From: Chrysemys picta bellii
Taxonomy: Eukaryota; Chordata; Testudines; Emydidae
DNA length: 64,000 nucleotides
NCBI RefSeq assembly: GCF_011386835.1
Contig: NC_088801.1
Span: 22,864,824-22,928,823, forward strand
Reading direction: 5' to 3'
This document shows, piece by piece, positions 23,159-34,964 of the stretch; within the stretch, counting starts at the first letter, position 1, and every line of letters starts with the position of its first letter. Under the pieces are notes generated by a model. That model had not been told where the DNA came from, did not search any database, and saw only the letters and a list, made by a program, of their open reading frames with translations. Both the position numbers and the translations under genes were made by a program.

Positions 23159-23238
23159 GAAACAGAAGGAACATAGCAACTAAGATTGGAAACAGAAGGA
23201 ACATAGCAACTAATGTTGAAGACAGAAGGAACAGCAAT
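23159..23238 (+). repeat. 30-bp tandem repeat in the Gypsy leader
   Basis: About 2.6 units of period 30 beginning AACAGAAGGAACATAGCAAC at 23161, 23191 and (diverged) 23221, between the primer-site-like sequence and gag. Confidence 0.85.
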
Positions 23239-23643
23239 AAAGCTTGCAGATATAGGGAGTAAAGCAACAAAGGTTGCAGGATCTCATCAACTTGCCACTC
23301 TTCAAAGCCCAGAGAACTCCAGCTTTGACACACCTTCACAATGGACAGACTGGAAACAATATTTTGCAAGATTTCACATTGCAAATAAATTCCACAAAGA
23401 AAGTGGAGATATACCGGTATCCTCTTTAATATATGCTCTATGGAAGCAAGCAGAGCATACGTTTAAATCATTTGACTTTCCTGAAGACAGTCACAAAGAT
23501 TACTATAAAAGGCTGTTTGATGCATACTTTATACCCCCAGAGAACTGTGGTTTATGAAAAAGCATGCTGTCACCAGAGAATTCAAGAACGAGGGGGAAAT
23601 GTTGACTGTTTCATAAGAGCTCTGCAAACATTGGCTGAAAACT
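23213..23643 (+). pseudogene. Gypsy gag remnant
   Basis: The frame from 23213 carries a gag capsid pattern: WTDWKQYFARFHIANKFHKE, then a segment ending in an aspartate-phenylalanine-rich helix (FKSFDFPED), then a FDAYFIPPEN box. A stop ends this frame at 23557. The homologous sequence continues in another frame with the segment CCHQRIQERGGNVDCFIRAL (about 23565-23625). The intact protein would form the capsid of the retrotransposon particle. At least one frameshift is present, so this is a dead copy. Confidence 0.7.
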
Positions 23644-23919
23644 GACTTGGGGAATGCAAAGAGAGAAAATCAGACAGACTGGTTATTGGATTAACAGACA
23701 AAAACCTTTCACAGCATCTACAGTTGCAGAGAGAGATTTAACCATATATACAGATAGCTATACGGATAGCAAAGACATCAGAATTAGTCAAACAATAGAA
23801 CAAAAGGGAGGAGCAACTTGAAAAATCTGAAACTAGCTTAGAAGCTACAAACAGAAACTTGAGTGTTAAAAGTCATTATCATAAAACCCCAAAGGAAGGA
23901 GAGAGAACTCCTAGGCTAA

Positions 23920-24176
23920 GGGCTTGTCTTCACTATTGAGCTAAATTGGCGCAGTTGCCATCAATGAAGTGGCATCAATTTAGCGGGTCTGGTGAAGACG
24001 CACTAAAGTTGATGGGAGACTGCTCTCCCATCAACTTCAGTACGCCACCTCAATGAGTGTCTCCTGTTGACATAATGACATAGAGCAGTGTAGACGCCAC
24101 TTTAAGTTGATGTAAGTTACGGAGACTTAAGTTACATAACGTTAGATCGGCTTGCAGTGATAGTGTAGACAATGCC
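23920..24176. mobile_element. PIF/Harbinger-type MITE inserted in the Gypsy element
   Basis: The ends GGGCTTGTCTTCACTAT and the complement of ATAGTGTAGACAATGCC form the terminal repeat. The trinucleotide TAA flanks it at 23917-23919 and 24177-24179. The interior has paired ACTTAAGTT / TAAGTTGATG words. It is younger than its Gypsy host. Confidence 0.75.
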
Positions 24177-24189
24177 TAAGAGGGACAAG

Positions 24190-24540
24190 TTCCAGTCTAC
24201 ATGCGCAAAGTGTGAAAAATGTAACATCCCAAGATAAGATGTATGTCCAGGCTGAGGCACATGGTGTAATGAATGCATGAAATATGGACATTTTGCAGCT
24301 GTTTGCCTCACCAAAGCAGTCAGGCAGTTGACTCATATTACAGACAATCAAGAGCCATTGTTTCTGGATTCTATCACTTGTGATGACATAGAACCTGCCT
24401 GGAGACTGAAATTGAATATTCACAGCAAGACTATTGACTTTAAAATAAACTCAGGAGCTGCCATCACAGTCATCTCAGGAGGCACTTACAATCACCTTCA
24501 ATTCATCCCAGAGCTGAAGTCACGACACAGCTCTGACTAG
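24190..24540 (+). pseudogene. Gypsy nucleocapsid and protease remnant
   Basis: A zinc-knuckle-like array (CNECMKYGHFAAVC, near 24260-24310) is followed by a pepsin-like aspartic protease segment. The active-site triad normally DSG or DTG reads NSG (in FKINSGAAITVIS), with the Asn codon AAC at 24448-24450. The catalytic aspartate is therefore lost even within the longest open frame (24277-24540). The protease would normally process the polyprotein. Confidence 0.65.
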
Positions 24541-24671
24541 CTCTGCAGGTATTTTGAACTGCATGGGCCACTTCACCATAGAAACAACTTAGAAAGACAA
24601 AGCTATGCATTCAGAGTTCATGTGAACAAAGGATCAAAGGCCAAGAGCTTCTCAACTGCAGCACAGTAGAC

Positions 24672-25499
24672 ATGCTGGGCTTAGTGAGAAAGGTGGAGGA
24701 ACTCCGTGGAGGATTTGATAATATTGGATTTTTGAAAGGAGATCCAGTAGAAATCAACTTCAGAGATGATGCTGAACAATACGGTGTAAAAACACCTCTA
24801 CCAGACAGACCTTGGAAGAGACTAGCTGCAAATTTATACCAATTCAGAGGACATAATTACCTGGTTGTAATGGACTGTTTTTCCAGTTATACAGAAATAT
24901 AGTGTATTTGAAGTAGCTAACACGTTGTAGTGTTATCAAGAAACTGAAGTGCACTTTTGCTGACATTGGTATTCCAGAACAACTAGTGAAGGACAATGGA
25001 CCATAATTCACTGCAGCAGAATTTAAGTCATTCGTAATGAAATATGATTTTGATCATATTACTAGCAGTCCACAAGTGAAAGGAGAGGCTGAGATAGCTA
25101 TATAGACAGCCAAGAAAATCTTACAGCAGGAAGATCCATTCATCACTCTTCTGAGTTACAGATCAACACCAGCAGCTACTGGATGTAGTCCAGCACAACT
25201 CCTGTTGGGAAGACAACTCAGAACTTCTGTTCCAACTTTGGAAAATAATCTATCTCCAAAGTGGACAAACATAGAGAGTAGCTAAATTGGATAAAAAGAG
25301 TAAAAGAGCTTATGAACACTTTTACAACAGATGTCAGTTAGTTAGAGAACTGCCAAGTCTAGAACCCGATGATTGTGTTCTCATCATATTGGTTGGAGAA
25401 AAAGGATGGACAACTCCAGCTGCCATAAAGAAAAAGAATTCAGGACCCAGATCATATGTAAGTGAGAACGACCATGAGGAGTTCAACAGAAACTGTTGA
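24672..25499 (+). pseudogene. Gypsy pol remnant: pre-RT segment joined to integrase
   Basis: The open frame 24672-24902 begins in the region that should precede the RT (LKGDPVEINFRDDAEQYGVK) and passes directly into an integrase catalytic-core start (PWKRLAANLYQFRGHNYLVV, then MDCFSSYTEI). The entire RT and RNase H between these is absent without breaking the frame. The remaining integrase core (24903-25280) is broken by stops. The C-terminal part is open again at 25287-25499 (YEHFYNRC ... LEPDDCVLI). Normal function would be strand transfer of the cDNA. Confidence 0.65.
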
Positions 25500-25879
25500 C
25501 ATCTACAGTTTGTTTCTTAGAAAAAACAATCAACAGAACAGCCTCTACAGATGGCAGATGCAGAACAAGAAGATGACGACTCAAGGATTCCAAACTGACT
25601 GCAGCCAGTCATTTTAACTAATGGACAGCTAGATGGCCAAGTTGTTACATGCAGTTGGTAGTTAATCTGTTTGAGTTTGCTAACTTCCATTAATGGAAGA
25701 TCTTCACTAGTCACAGCCGTAGTCTGAAATTTGAAAAAGTAAAGTACTATAGAAAACTGTTTGTTATAATCTTTCTGTTGTATAACTACATTTTTCCATT
25801 TGGAAACAACATCTAGCTCTCTTTGCATTTCCAAATATAAAACAAAGCCATTATTACATGGGGATACCACGAGAGCAGC

Positions 25880-28670
25880 GGTTTGGCAGGAAAAAAAGAT
25901 ATTTCTAAACAAGATCCCAGCAAGAGTATTTCTAGCCAGTGCTCAATTCTGGATCATATTATCCAAACCCTTGAATTTCTGGGAGGTTTCCCTCTGGTGA
26001 CTTGCATGTGCTTACCAGCATAATATAAGAAACTCATCAAAATTGGCTTTGCTGATGTTTTTCTCCATGCTATATATAATCTAACATGGGATATACAAAA
26101 AGTGTCTATGACAATAATGATTCCTACCTCTAGATGTAGTTTTAACACCATAGTTGCTGTATCAGGTATAAAACTACACAGCTGGAATAAAACATCTTTC
26201 TGTGCATAAGTATTATTTACCCCCACATTGAATTGTAGATCCCCTATCTAACTGTTCTTCAATGTGAACTACATTGGGATCCGTTAAATCATCGTAACAA
26301 ATTTGGTGTTATAGCCAGAGCTAATACTGAAGTGAAAGCAGGCATGATGTGAATTAGAATTTATAAGTATTTCAGAATCCTGCAGACTGAGAAATGTGTC
26401 AGGCATAAAGTAACTGAGTGGTTTTACTTGTGCCACATTTGAAATGGGGAGGCTGCACCCTGGGAGCAAGGAAAGAAAAATTGAACTACTATGGAGAGAA
26501 TTATCTTAAGCCACATACCCACAGTCAGAAAACTAAATGCAATTCACTTTACTGTTTCAAAGTACCCTTAAGATGCAGTACTAGAAACATCCATTTGTTA
26601 TTCTTTTTATAGCAAGGCTGAGTGACTTGGAATTTTAGCCCATCCGTGCCAAGGATTGCCTAACTTTGAACAAAAAGTTCTAAAATATAAAGTGAACAAA
26701 AGAGTCAACTATCAATTGAACACTAATCTTTATATTCTATGATGCATCACCCTAAGAATGCTACCATTAAAAATGTGAAGTCTATTTTTCATAAATGATG
26801 GATTATTGTACCAAGCTGTGTATTTTCCAATAAAGTGTTGTTTTATTTGTCCTGTGTGATTACTAGTTTGTGGAAGTATGTGTGGGGTCATTTTAGTGCT
26901 GTGGGAAAATTGAACACTCTTCTGTTAAAATCAGTAGTGAAATCAGAAGCAAACTATGCTCTGATTATCATAGGCATGTGTTTAAACATTGCTTTCCTTA
27001 ATTGGTTATGGTTATATTTACTTAAAATGAACAATTTGGCAAGTTTTGCTCCCTTGACAACAGCAAAGCATAAACCGTTTTATAAGGTTGGCTGTTAAAA
27101 TCAGAATTGTAATATAAACCACATTATTCCGGGATTTTGTACAGTTCTTTAAGAGGACCCTTTAAATAATCACTATTTTATAATTGTGCACCTTTTAGCA
27201 TTCTGTTATTTATAACTAATGTGAAACTGCTTGCTACAAAACCCAGCGTAATCTAGATGATGATTTCCCTCTATAATATTTTTCTCAGATACTTCTAGTG
27301 AGGACTGCTGCATCTTGGGGGAGATTTCATGTGGGGGGAGGATATATACGTCTATAACCATGCTGCCATAGAAGTTATGAAAGGAGAGGGGCCCTGAATG
27401 CTCCATAGAAGCCCTGCCACTGGAGGGCTGAATCATCCCTCTTAGCGGACCACCGAGAGAACGGTAAATTTGTGGATCTCCTCTTCTCCATGAAGAATTG
27501 GGGATCAGCTACCTTTCTGGTGAGCAATTCTGTGAGGAGGTGCTCTCTGCAGTCCAAGGTCCATGAAAAGGAATGAGCTGGAGACTGAGTGGGCCAAGAC
27601 ACAGATATCATCCCCCTTCAGCCCTGGAGATCTTACTGGAAAAGATTGTACAGCATCTTGCTATATAACCTTTGGTTCACAGCCTTCTAGGTGACTTAGG
27701 GACTGCCAGAGCCAAGGCACAGGGAAACTGGAAAAGCCTTATGAGGGGCAAAAAATGGATATCTCTGGCCTCCCACAGATGTCTTAGGATGTGTGAGGTT
27801 GGGGAATCCGCACAGAGATTTTCTCACACAGAATCCCTACTCACTGCTTTAAACACAGGATGGAACAATATAGACATGGAGACGTGCTGAACGCTGAAGT
27901 AGGGAATATTTTGAGGTCCTGAGTATGCCTCTTGCCATCAGTATTGCCAATTTAGGGGGCTGTGACAGTTCTCTGTGAACACCCCAGCGGACAAGAAGTT
28001 ATAGCTGACTTGCATCATCACGGTTTGCTCCTGTGGACTCTCAGGAAGTGGGTCCCACACCTTGCTGGCATAAACCACGAGAGAACTTAGCCCAAAGGTT
28101 TCTCAGTGCAGTAAATACCTAAATATAATAAAACGAAATATTTAGAATTGGAACACTTTTTCTTCCATAAATTAATGCATCATGCATATGTTTCTTGTCA
28201 ATAAACCATGCTTTCTACAATTGTATTAACAATAATGGGATGTCTAATCTGACTTGGCAAGGGGATTCAGACCATCACTAGTGCTGTGTCAACCCACCCC
28301 TTCTCATAAAAATAGTATCCCACTAATAACATATTGTACACTTCCAATTGGAACGTTCAGTTGAATAATCATCCATGTGAAACACTTGGGATTCATGAAT
28401 GTTTCACAAGTAAACTGGTGGCCATCCAAATATTTATGAACAATAAATAATATGACTCCATGAATAATATTGAGTGAATGCATCATGTTTTTTCACACAA
28501 ATATTAATTAAACTCTTTGTACTATCCCACCAGCTATATTGCTGACCTACTGTGTGATTTCTCAAGGGTGAACATGGCCATTGTTTTCCAAGAAAATTTG
28601 CACAAAGTACTACTAGTTTTAAAAATGTAGCTTTATTAGAAATGTAGATTTTCTTTTCTTTTTTCTCCAG
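25880..28670. other. Intron-like sequence before the first visible exon
   Basis: No further exon of the host gene was found. Overlapping open frames near 27206-27611 (minus) and 27672-27890 (+) lie in a moderately GC-rich patch without recognisable domains. A pyrimidine-rich tract leads into the acceptor at 28670. Confidence 0.45.
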
Positions 28671-28793
28671 TTTTCAGACTGAACTACAGTGCCTCTGATA
28701 CAAATGACAGAAATCGAGTCAAAAGCAGATTAAAGAAGTTTATCAACCGAAGACCCTCGCTGAAAACATTGCAAGAAAAAGGACTTATTAAAG
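28671..28793 (+). CDS. ARHGAP15: Internal exon of a Rho GTPase-activating protein, probably ARHGAP15
   Basis: This is an internal exon of a GTPase-activating protein for Rac/Rho GTPases. It is bounded by a pyrimidine tract and CTCCAG acceptor on the left and a GTGTGT donor at 28794. In the open frame it encodes 40 complete codons plus split codons, ending in a basic helix and the segment RRPSLKTLQEKGLIK, which in the ARHGAP15/12/27/9 family immediately precedes the RhoGAP domain. The donor leaves phase 1, which joins in frame to the exon at 39045. A second AG lies 7 bases downstream (28677); using it would start the exon at 28678 in a different phase, so only one of the two can be correct for a given upstream exon. 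ARHGAP15 is preferred because the linker resembles that protein more than its paralogues. That preference is from memory and cannot be verified here. Confidence 0.8.
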
Positions 28794-29126
28794 GTGTGTT
28801 TTCTCTTATCTAGTTTTCTGATTAAAAACTGAAAGCTCATTAATGAGTGTTCCTATTTCACAATATTTTCATTCCTGTCACCAATTAAATGCATAGGACT
28901 ATTTGGATTTTTCAGGTATTTCTTGCTAGATATTTTTTCTGCTGTGTATCAGAGAACTCATTCAGTTTTGTAAGAGTTTAGCTTTTCTGACTAAAAAAAC
29001 ATGTAGTTAAATGTATCTCTATATTGCTTGGCTTCTTCTGATGCTATTTTGGTGTGCATGTTCTAGAAACCCTCAGATTTCACACAACTGTACACCATCT
29101 ACATTGTAAAGAAGCTTGCTATACAC

Positions 29127-29461
29127 CAGGGGTCGGCAACCTTTAGCACGCGGCTCGCCAGGGTAAGCACCCTGGCGGGCCAGGCCGGTTTGTTTACCTG
29201 CCGCTTCTGCAGGTTCGGCCGATTGCAGCTCCCACTGGTCGCAGTTCGCTGCTCCAGGGCAATGGGGGCAGCGGGAAGCCGTGGCCAGCACATCCTTCGG
29301 CCCGCGCCGCTTCCTGCAGCCCCCATTGGCCTGGAGCAGCGAACTGCAGCCAGTGGGAGCCGCGACCGGCCGAACTTGCAGATGCAGCAGGTAAACAAAC
29401 TGGCCTGGCCCGCCAGGGTGCTTACCCTGGCGAGCCGCATGCCAAAGGTTGCCAACCCCTG
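29127..29461. mobile_element. Palindromic GC-rich hAT MITE
   Basis: The ends CAGGGGTCGGCAACCTTT and the complement of AAAGGTTGCCAACCCCTG form the terminal repeats. The flanks are CTATACAC (29119-29126) and CTATATAC (29462-29469), an 8-bp duplication with one mismatch. The core resembles that of the element at 13920-14251, although the terminal repeats are different. Confidence 0.9.
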
Positions 29462-29528
29462 CTATATACCTTCATTGTCTAACCCATATATCTAGTTCTT
29501 TGTAAGATAAAATTATAAATATATATAA

Positions 29529-29572
29529 AGAGAGAGAGAGAGAGTGTATATTAGAAGATATATAGAGAGAGA
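29529..29572. repeat. (AG)n microsatellite pair
   Basis: Runs of AG at 29529-29544 and about 29563-29572 separated by TATATTAGAAGATATAT. Confidence 0.8.
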
Positions 29573-29969
29573 GAAAAAACATTGTTACCTTTTGTTGGTT
29601 GATCTCAGGAATGCAGTTTTCCAAAGTGTAGGTACTGTTATCTTATAACTGGTGGTAGTCAAATATCTTCTGGAACTGTGCTTGAAAAATTTGAACACTC
29701 AGCAATTAGTATGTGCAAAAACTACAACTGTATATGCAAACTGGCTAGCTATGGGTTCTTTGCCACAAGGCTTTGGCACCTCTTGGGTACCAGCAATTCT
29801 GAGCCAACAGCAGTCAGTTAGCAGTCAACACCTTTAGGGTTTAAACCTACCACCTTTGTCCAGGATCAAGGTGGTGGCAGAAAGCTGCCTTCACCCAGCC
29901 CCACACAGTGCACAGAGCAATGCTTGGGATCACCTCAGGATCTGACCCTTAATATCTAAAATATTATGG

Positions 29970-30222
29970 GGCAGATTTTCACAGTTAGGCACACACAAAC
30001 ATGTGCACATAAATTCTTGATTATTTTGGGAGAGATTTTTAGAAGTGCCTAAAGAATTGAAAAGCACCACTTGCACTGAAAGTCAATGAGACTTGTGATT
30101 CTAGATCCCTTAGGCACTTTTGAAAATATTCCCCCACAAATATATCAGGTATTTGCAAACATAAATTAGTCACATGCACATTTATGTGTGCAGTTGTGTG
30201 CCTAACTTTCAGAATCTGTCCC
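29970..30222. repeat. Palindromic MITE-like repeat with AGTTAGGCACAC / GTGTGCCTAACT arms
   Basis: The left arm AGTTAGGCACAC and right arm TGTGTGCCTAACTTTC are inverted. Inner inverted words AGTGCCTAAAG and CTTAGGCACTTTTGAAAAT lie about a TCAATGAGAC centre. Likely an old foldback element. Confidence 0.55.
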
Positions 30223-31917
30223 TAATCAACTATTGTATCTCAGTATAATATGTAAGGGGTTTGGATGCCACTTTAAAAAGCACAATTTGGGTTGAGGGTG
30301 GGATTTGAGTGCATCATTTTAGTTTTTCAGTTATTACAGTATCAGAGCAGAAGCTTGTGTTGTAATTTATAGTCTTTTAATTTCTGTATTTAAGGGTGGT
30401 TTTTTTCAGTTTAATAAAGTGTAGCTGATGAATCTCCTGTGGTGTTACAAAGGGATCAGATGTGATCCCTACTAACAAATCCAGATTCATTAGCATAACT
30501 CAAATCCATCCTCTAATGTATCTCTGTAGGAAAACCAGATGCATTTGTTTTCAGATATAGTTGCATTAGACTCCTGATTCACTAACATAGCCTGGTTCTA
30601 ATTGGGATGTTCCTGTATGGAAAACCCAGATGCATTATGTTCTGCCATAGAGAGTCAGGATCTGCATTCCCTAGCAGAGTTTTAATAATAAACTAATGTA
30701 ACTGTACAGAAAACATGTTCGTTTTCTTCCAAGAAGATTCATTAGGATTAGGTTCTGGCCATGCAAATGAATCAGGATTCGTTAGCAGGGCTTAATTCCA
30801 ATCTACAGTAAGTCTATGTGAAATGCTCATTTGATAAGGTTCCTTCATTGTCTTCAGTGGAGTTTATCCCTTAATCTGTTATAATGTTATGAAAATGCAG
30901 TTGCAGTGCTTACACACAGCCCACTTTTAAATGTTAATTTTTAGGCTTATATTACAATATTTTAAATAGCAAATTGCAACTATCCAGATTAAAAATAAAG
31001 GGCTTACAAATTTCATGTTTTAAAATGCATCTATTTTTTTCCCCTATAGGTGATTTAAATGGCTTCAGAAACATCACAAAACTATTTCCCCTATTCTTGG
31101 GGGGAGGGGAATGTTGACCAATTTTTACAAGAAATTCCTCCAACTCTGAGGACATACATACTAACTTTAATCCCAGAGGGGAATACTTCTGTCGGAATTA
31201 TAAATTCCTTAAAATAATTAATACTTTCAATAAAAGTACATCTGTAGCCTTGCAGGATATCACAGTGCCAAACTTATAACAAAAGCTGTTCTATGGGCTA
31301 GTGAAGAATTGATATAAATATCTGTGAAGCATGTGGTGATAATTACACCAAAGCAGTGGCACTGTAGGTGCTATGAAAACCTTCACTTTTCATCAAGTGC
31401 CATTCATATTTGCCAGGGGCACTAGAAAGCTCTCAAATCTGTATTGATTTTTTACTTTGTGTGTCACACTGGAACCAAAACTCCAATAAATTTAACACGT
31501 AAATTATAGGCAAGAGTGAATACATTTTAAGGTGGTAAGTTCACTTAAATGCAATCCTCTTCTCTGATTGTCACTGATGTGTGCACTCTTGGCCAGAGGA
31601 CTCAACACATTTCTCAACTTGGGATACATATACTTCAAAATTAAATTGTAGTTTTTTTCTCCTGGGGTACTTTGATCCATCAATACAGTTATTAGAAAAT
31701 CTGGAAATTATATAATTGTCACTAAACCCTTAACAAAACTTTGTTTTAAAGAAAAATAAGTACTGCATGAAGGAGAGTGGCAGATTCACATGGAAATGTG
31801 ATTTGCACATGTATTTTAAATATAAGGTTCATCAGACTCTGAAATGTGCAAGGTTATTTTTCTTGCTTTGCACTATCCCACTTACTTTCAGTGTCATCTA
31901 ATTATTTGGTCACTATG

Positions 31918-32092
31918 GTCCAGATTTTTAAATGTATTTAGGTCCATGAAGATTCAGATAGGCGTTTAATGGGATTTTCAGAAGCACCTAGGCGACAGAT
32001 TCAGTGGAACATAGGCATCTAGACCCTTTTGAAAACCCCTCTAGGCATCTAGCTGTATCTTTAGGCACCTAATAACTTTTGAAAAACTGGGC
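31918..32092. repeat. Palindromic MITE-like repeat with CACCTAGGC / TAGGCACCTAA words
   Basis: Begins GGTCCAGATTTTTAAATG and ends TTTTGAAAAACTGGGCC, with repeated AGGCATCTAG words between. Same general type as 29970-30222. Confidence 0.5.
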
Positions 32093-32121
32093 CTACATAT
32101 CCTTCTGTGCAGAAGTATATA

Positions 32122-32301
32122 CACCTCTTCCCCGATATAACGCGACCCGATATAACACTAATTCTGATATAACGCGGTAAAGCAGTGTTCCGGGGGGGAG
32201 GGGGAGGGTGGGGCAAAGCAAGTTCGCTATAACGCGGTTTCACCTATAACGCGGTAAGATTTTTTGGCTCCCGAGGACAGCGTTATATCGAGGTAGAGAT
32301 G
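32122..32301. mobile_element. Tc1/mariner-type MITE with TA duplication
   Basis: The terminal repeats (CACCTCTTCCCCGATATAAC and the complement of GTTATATCGAGGTAGAGATG) are flanked by TA at 32120-32121 and 32302-32303. The 180 bp contain several TATAACGCG words and a G-run near 32191-32200. No transposase. Confidence 0.75.
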
Positions 32302-34539
32302 TAATTTCTGATGGAAACCTTAAACAATTAATGCCATTAAAATTATATGGACCCCGATCCTATATACATGAATTACATTCCTAATGTGAGTCGTTAGTGT
32401 TTGTAATACTAGACCATAATGATTTAATTATGCTGGAAGGTTGCAATATAACACTACTTTATTTCTTGGCATTCAGAATGATAACAAACAAGAACCCAAA
32501 ACACAAAGAATGAAAGCAGGGTGTGCCCTAAGGCAGAGAGGCACAACCCACCCCACCTTGCACTAGGCTTGCTCTTTGCAGATTGACTGCAGAAGACCCA
32601 GATCATACACTTCCCTAAAAAGCCTCAGAGTCTGCAAGCAGGACCAGGAATCGCCTCACACTTAAGTGATGGCTTGTAATTTCAACACAGCTTCCACTAC
32701 AACACACCCTCCCCTCCACGTATACTGAATATATAGAAACTGCTTTTCCAATGTCCCCCAAAACCCAGTAGTTGTAAAATTGCTGTTTTGATGCTCATTT
32801 CAGTCTCTCTCTCCCTCTCTTTAGGGCTATCTTCCCCTCAACATTTAAGAGGGTGGAGAGCAGATAAATTTCTCAACTTAGGCTATGATAACATTTTTTA
32901 GCAGTCCAACTCTCCAAATTAAGTTGTAGCAGGGATAGATCAGCATATACTTGCCTTTGGAATGCACTGCACTGCATCTCATTCAAAGCTTTGTCTTCCC
33001 AAAAACCTGTGGGGATGGTACTACCAGGCCACCTACTCTTTTTTCCAGAATTAGAACAGTGATGTTCCATTTTTCCAATGGCACTAATATTTTTTCCAAC
33101 GGTGTACTTGTGCTTTTATTTGAAGACATCAAAGAAATAGATACTGTAAGAGTTCTGTGAGAACTTGGCCATATTGCATACATACACACCAAAAATAATT
33201 AAGCAGTAACATTCTGAATGCGGCTGTGACCTCTATGATCTTGTTTTAAATGTTCATTTTACAGCAGTATTGTCTCCCATTTTCTTGGTTTCTGCAGCTT
33301 AGAGTCAATAGCTAAGACTTTGGGCTGCACAAGCTGCGTGTGAAGAGTATGTCTGTCAGGCTCCTGGCAGTGGGCAATTAATAGCAATTAATAGCAGCTG
33401 TAGTTATCGTTTTATATCTTACAATTTTGTTAGTATCCATGCCATCCCCTTTTGGTGTCTCATTTCATATCAGCATACAACGCTGTCACAGACACCACCA
33501 TCTTGAATAGAAAGTTTAATGCGTAGATATCAAGGGTGTGTAATGCAAACCATACTGCCAAACATATTATGAATATATTGCTCTTCTTAAAAATGCTTGT
33601 TGGTTTTTCATTCTACGGTATTGACTAACTGTCTGTGTTTGATGCATGGTTTACCAGCCTGATGTAGACTTATGGTTAGAGCTTAACTTGTTAGTTCTGC
33701 TTTTGCAGCCAATTCAGAATAACTACAGATGCCCAAAATATTAAAATTGACTGCTCAAATGGACTCAGTGTGGGAGTTTCATTGGTTTTAAATTGATAAC
33801 AGCTGAAAGAGTGAATGATTAAAGCTGAATACAGGCATAGTATGCAGCTCCTTTGTTCAAGTTCTTGTGAACAGAGTCCACTGTATGAGAATTTCCTTTG
33901 TTACAATAAAGGATACTTCTGAATAATCATTAGTTCAAAATTTTAAATGATGAAGAGAATTTTAGGCGCTTATAGAGGGAATAATTCCTGAGAAGCTGGA
34001 ATAAACTTTGAGAAGATGAAGTAGGTTTCTATTCAGAGGGGAGCATTTAAATTTAAGTAGCATTCCATAAGGTGGTAATTGTGTCTATTTCCCAGACATT
34101 TGAGTTAAATAAGCTGGATAGGAAACATAAACTGTCATAACAAGAGGTTAGAAGTGTTGTGTACATCCTTTTTTTTTTCAAGTCATAAAAAGTTCTGAAA
34201 TGCCCTAATATAGATAAATCAAACAAAACCCTCTTTTGCTTCCTTTATCTATTGGGAACAGTTATTGTTTTCATTATATGAAAAGATGTTCTAGTTACTT
34301 TCTTCTCTTACACTGATTTAAAATATTAATAGATATTAAAGAAGAACATTTTAAAGAGCAATAATTTATTTTTTCAATAAGTGAGTTAAAAAAAGAAAAG
34401 AAATATCAAATTGTTGCCTACAAAAATTAATTCTTAGCACTTGTATAAATGCTTGTTTTCAAAATACAGTACAAGAATAAATATATTGTACAAGCATATG
34501 AGTTATAAGAATATACATATTGTGATGTAAGCATTAGTA

Positions 34540-34650
34540 TCTCCACCTTATAGACAAGGAAATGGAAACTCAGAGAAATTAAGTGACTTGGATCAAAGTC
34601 ATACAGTGTCAGGGGCAGAACTTGGTTTTGACCTTAGGAGTTCTTGGCTT
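34540..34650 (-). mobile_element. MIR/CORE-SINE fragment
   Basis: The + strand reads TATAGACAAGGAAATGGAAAC, CAGAGAAATTAAGTGACTTG, then a CATACAGTG ... GGGGCAGAACTTGG segment, the complement of a MIR. A further diverged piece may lie at 34910-34945. Confidence 0.65.
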
Positions 34651-34964
34651 CCAGCTGGATATTCAGTCACTAAATAATCTTGCTTTTCTAAAATAATACT
34701 TTTTAGAAGGAAGTAGATTGGTTTAAATGTTTACTGTAGCCTTTTTCATTGCTTAGAACTATAACAGTGGTGTGACAACTAGCCTCATGTCGCCCCATTT
34801 GTCTATATGGTTCTTCAGTTGAAGACAATAATAATACTTAACACCTATCTAAGAAGGATGACAAAGTGTGTTTCAAAACATTAACTATAACATAAGTAAA
34901 TATTCATTTTTATAGGTAGATAAACTGAGGTTAAGCAGTTTGCAGATTCAAGAATAAAATCCAA

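Larger units (their letters stand above)
22946..25870 (+). mobile_element. Degenerate Ty3/Gypsy retrotransposon lacking RT and RNase H
   Basis: The probable 5' LTR begins TGTTGGAGGTG at 22946, has TATAAAA at 23020-23026 and ends near 23127. A primer-site-like TGGTATCAG follows at 23134. Then come gag (23213-23700), a zinc-knuckle segment (about 24190-24310), a pepsin-like protease segment (about 24360-24540) and an integrase core and C-terminal region (about 24800-25490). The reverse transcriptase and RNase H are absent. A Harbinger-type MITE (23920-24176) interrupts it between gag and the zinc knuckle. Frames are broken by stops throughout. I found no convincing 3' LTR, so the right border is approximate. 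Confidence 0.75.

Noticed and set aside
23159..23238. A CRISPR-like tandem array.
   Set aside because: It is a direct tandem repeat without spacers in a eukaryotic retrotransposon leader.
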